A stretch of DNA of 44,803 nucleotides, taken from positions 1 through 44,803 of the forward strand of contig JAFGDP010000110.1 in assembly GCA_016932075.1 (NCBI GenBank), read 5' to 3'. The stretch comes from Chitinispirillaceae bacterium. Lineage in GTDB: Bacteria; Fibrobacterota; Chitinivibrionia; Chitinivibrionales; Chitinispirillaceae. This document shows positions 44,219 through 44,803 of this stretch, in pieces. Under the pieces are notes generated by a model. The model was not told the origin of the DNA and did no database searches. It saw only the letters and a list, made by a program, of their open reading frames with translations. Position 1 is the first letter of the stretch. Each line of letters begins with the position of its first letter. A program made the position numbers and the translations under genes.

Positions 44219-44431
44219 TCAATATCTCCGTATGCCGGGTCTCATGACTTCAATTGGCCCGGGAGGAACGGTTTTTCTTTGAAGAATCAGATGCCCCTTG
44301 TCAGAAATGATCCATTCGACCTCTTCGCTTTGCTGGAACTCCAATGCTTTCGCAAGTACGGCAGGAATATTTATAAACCACTGCTCGCTCGTGGCTCTTT
44401 TTATACATTGTACTTTAGTCGGGTATCCCAT
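44219..44431 (-). CDS. AbrB/MazE-like DNA-binding protein
   Basis: This 70-residue protein starts at the ATG at 44431 with GGGAG seven bases upstream. A longer frame to 44590 has unlikely, hydrophobic AT-rich codons and is rejected. The SpoVT/AbrB swapped-hairpin pattern is visible as QWFINIPAVLAKALEFQ followed by EEVEWIISDKGHLILQR. Similar small proteins starting MGYPTKVQ-like are often found beside transposases. Here no transposase follows; the STAND-TPR gene does. It could be a transcription regulator, an antitoxin without a toxin, or a leftover of a mobile element. Confidence 0.7.
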   Translation of the reverse strand: MGYPTKVQCIKRATSEQWFINIPAVLAKALEFQQSEEVEWIISDKGHLILQRKTVPPGPIEVMRPGIRRY

Positions 44432-44726
44432 TTTTACTCCCTGAAAAAGCAAAGGAATTAGACGAAAGGCATATATGGTAAAATAACTAGTTATAGAAAA
44501 AAAACATGCAATTTTTTTAAAATAACCTATATTACTATTGGAAAAATTTAATTGTTTTCCAAGGTGGCATATTCTCTTTTGGTATAGCAAAAATTCTTAT
44601 TTTTGGTGCAAATTTAGACGATTAAGCATAGATGGTTTGCATATTTTTTTACCAGGTAATAACACAGGATAAGTGAACATTCCAAAGCAACTCTCCACCC
44701 ATCTTTCCCTTATTCGGGAGGAAACC
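44432..44726. other. AT-rich intergenic region
   Basis: This stretch of 295 bases between the AbrB-like gene and the exported protein is far more AT-rich than the rest. It holds runs of A and T and the small palindrome ATAACTAGTTAT. It probably contains promoters for both divergent genes, but no clear -35/-10 pair could be fixed. No RNA gene was recognised. Confidence 0.5.
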
Positions 44727-44803
44727 ATGCAAAAGATTTTCTTTGTTTCCGTGGTTTTTCTTGTTGCCGTCATTGTCTCGGTTCAAGCCATGCCCCCTCT
44801 TTC
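44727..44803 (+). CDS. exported protein, N-terminus only (partial)
   Basis: An ATG at 44727 follows GGGAGGAAA (44716-44724) and opens a frame running to the window edge. The first 22 or so residues (MQKIFFVSVVFLVAVIVSVQ) form a typical signal peptide, with a possible cleavage near QAM. The mature protein lies outside the window. Confidence 0.7.
   Translation, partial: MQKIFFVSVVFLVAVIVSVQAMPPL

Noticed and set aside
44434..44590. N-terminal extension of the AbrB-like gene
   Set aside because: The extra codons encode an AT-rich hydrophobic stretch, while a good ribosome site precedes the ATG at 44431 where the family begins.

Overview
The window reads as a chromosomal segment of a didermal, GC-moderate bacterium, most likely in the FCB superphylum and perhaps Fibrobacterota (Chitinivibrionia-like). 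The pointers are a T9SS-like C-terminal sorting domain, a Gld-type ABC operon with a DUF4340 partner, a 56-residue histone-like protein, a 29-residue COX24-like basic protein, DUF2723 and YfhO membrane glycosylation proteins, and outer-membrane beta-barrel and lipoprotein genes. The taxon is an inference from gene content, not from a marker phylogeny.

Region 1 (1-9664) is an envelope glycosylation cluster: DUF2723/GT117 protein, YfhO-like protein, a UPF0104/AglD-type membrane protein, two GT9 heptosyltransferase-like enzymes and a polyprenyl-phosphate GT2. Region 2 (9684-18276) carries a FecR-domain/beta-barrel fusion preceded by a nested stem-loop, a stand-alone transpeptidase PBP running into era, a lipoprotein on the minus strand, rlmH and recG. 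The last two are each preceded by conspicuous inverted repeats. Region 3 (18394-25444) has a cellulose/mannan synthase-like GT2, dnaK with a sigma54-like upstream element, an unexplained AT-rich 0.5-kb stretch, an alpha/beta hydrolase and a secreted protein with an internal duplication.

Region 4 (25715-30692) contains the histone-like gene followed by a Gld-type operon: ATPase, permease, GldG-like protein and DUF4340 protein. Region 5 (30693-31574) has no convincing gene. It holds a terminator, a long CACCACGAAGG palindrome and a degenerate array of about 22 copies of a 21-bp unit whose A-runs repeat every two helical turns. Region 6 (31575-37011) has a Cof-type HAD phosphatase, a DUF2007-like protein, an L7/L12-like/TM/TPR protein, the COX24-like gene and recD2.

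Region 7 (37126-39741) has tRNA-Arg(CCG), a STAS-TM-PEGA fusion with no ordinary start codon behind its Shine-Dalgarno, a Minf_1886/TIGR04138 protein and tRNA-Phe(GAA) with a bidirectional terminator. Region 8 (39902-44803) is dominated by a 1393-residue STAND-type NTPase with 21 gapless TPRs. An orphan AbrB-like gene lies upstream of it, and the start of a secreted protein is cut by the window edge.

The most unusual signals are the 21-bp array with its neighbouring palindrome, the STAND-TPR protein with the AbrB-like gene, the possible ATT start of the STAS-PEGA gene, the FecR-barrel fusion, and the L7/L12-like membrane protein. No CRISPR array, intact insertion sequence or prophage was seen.
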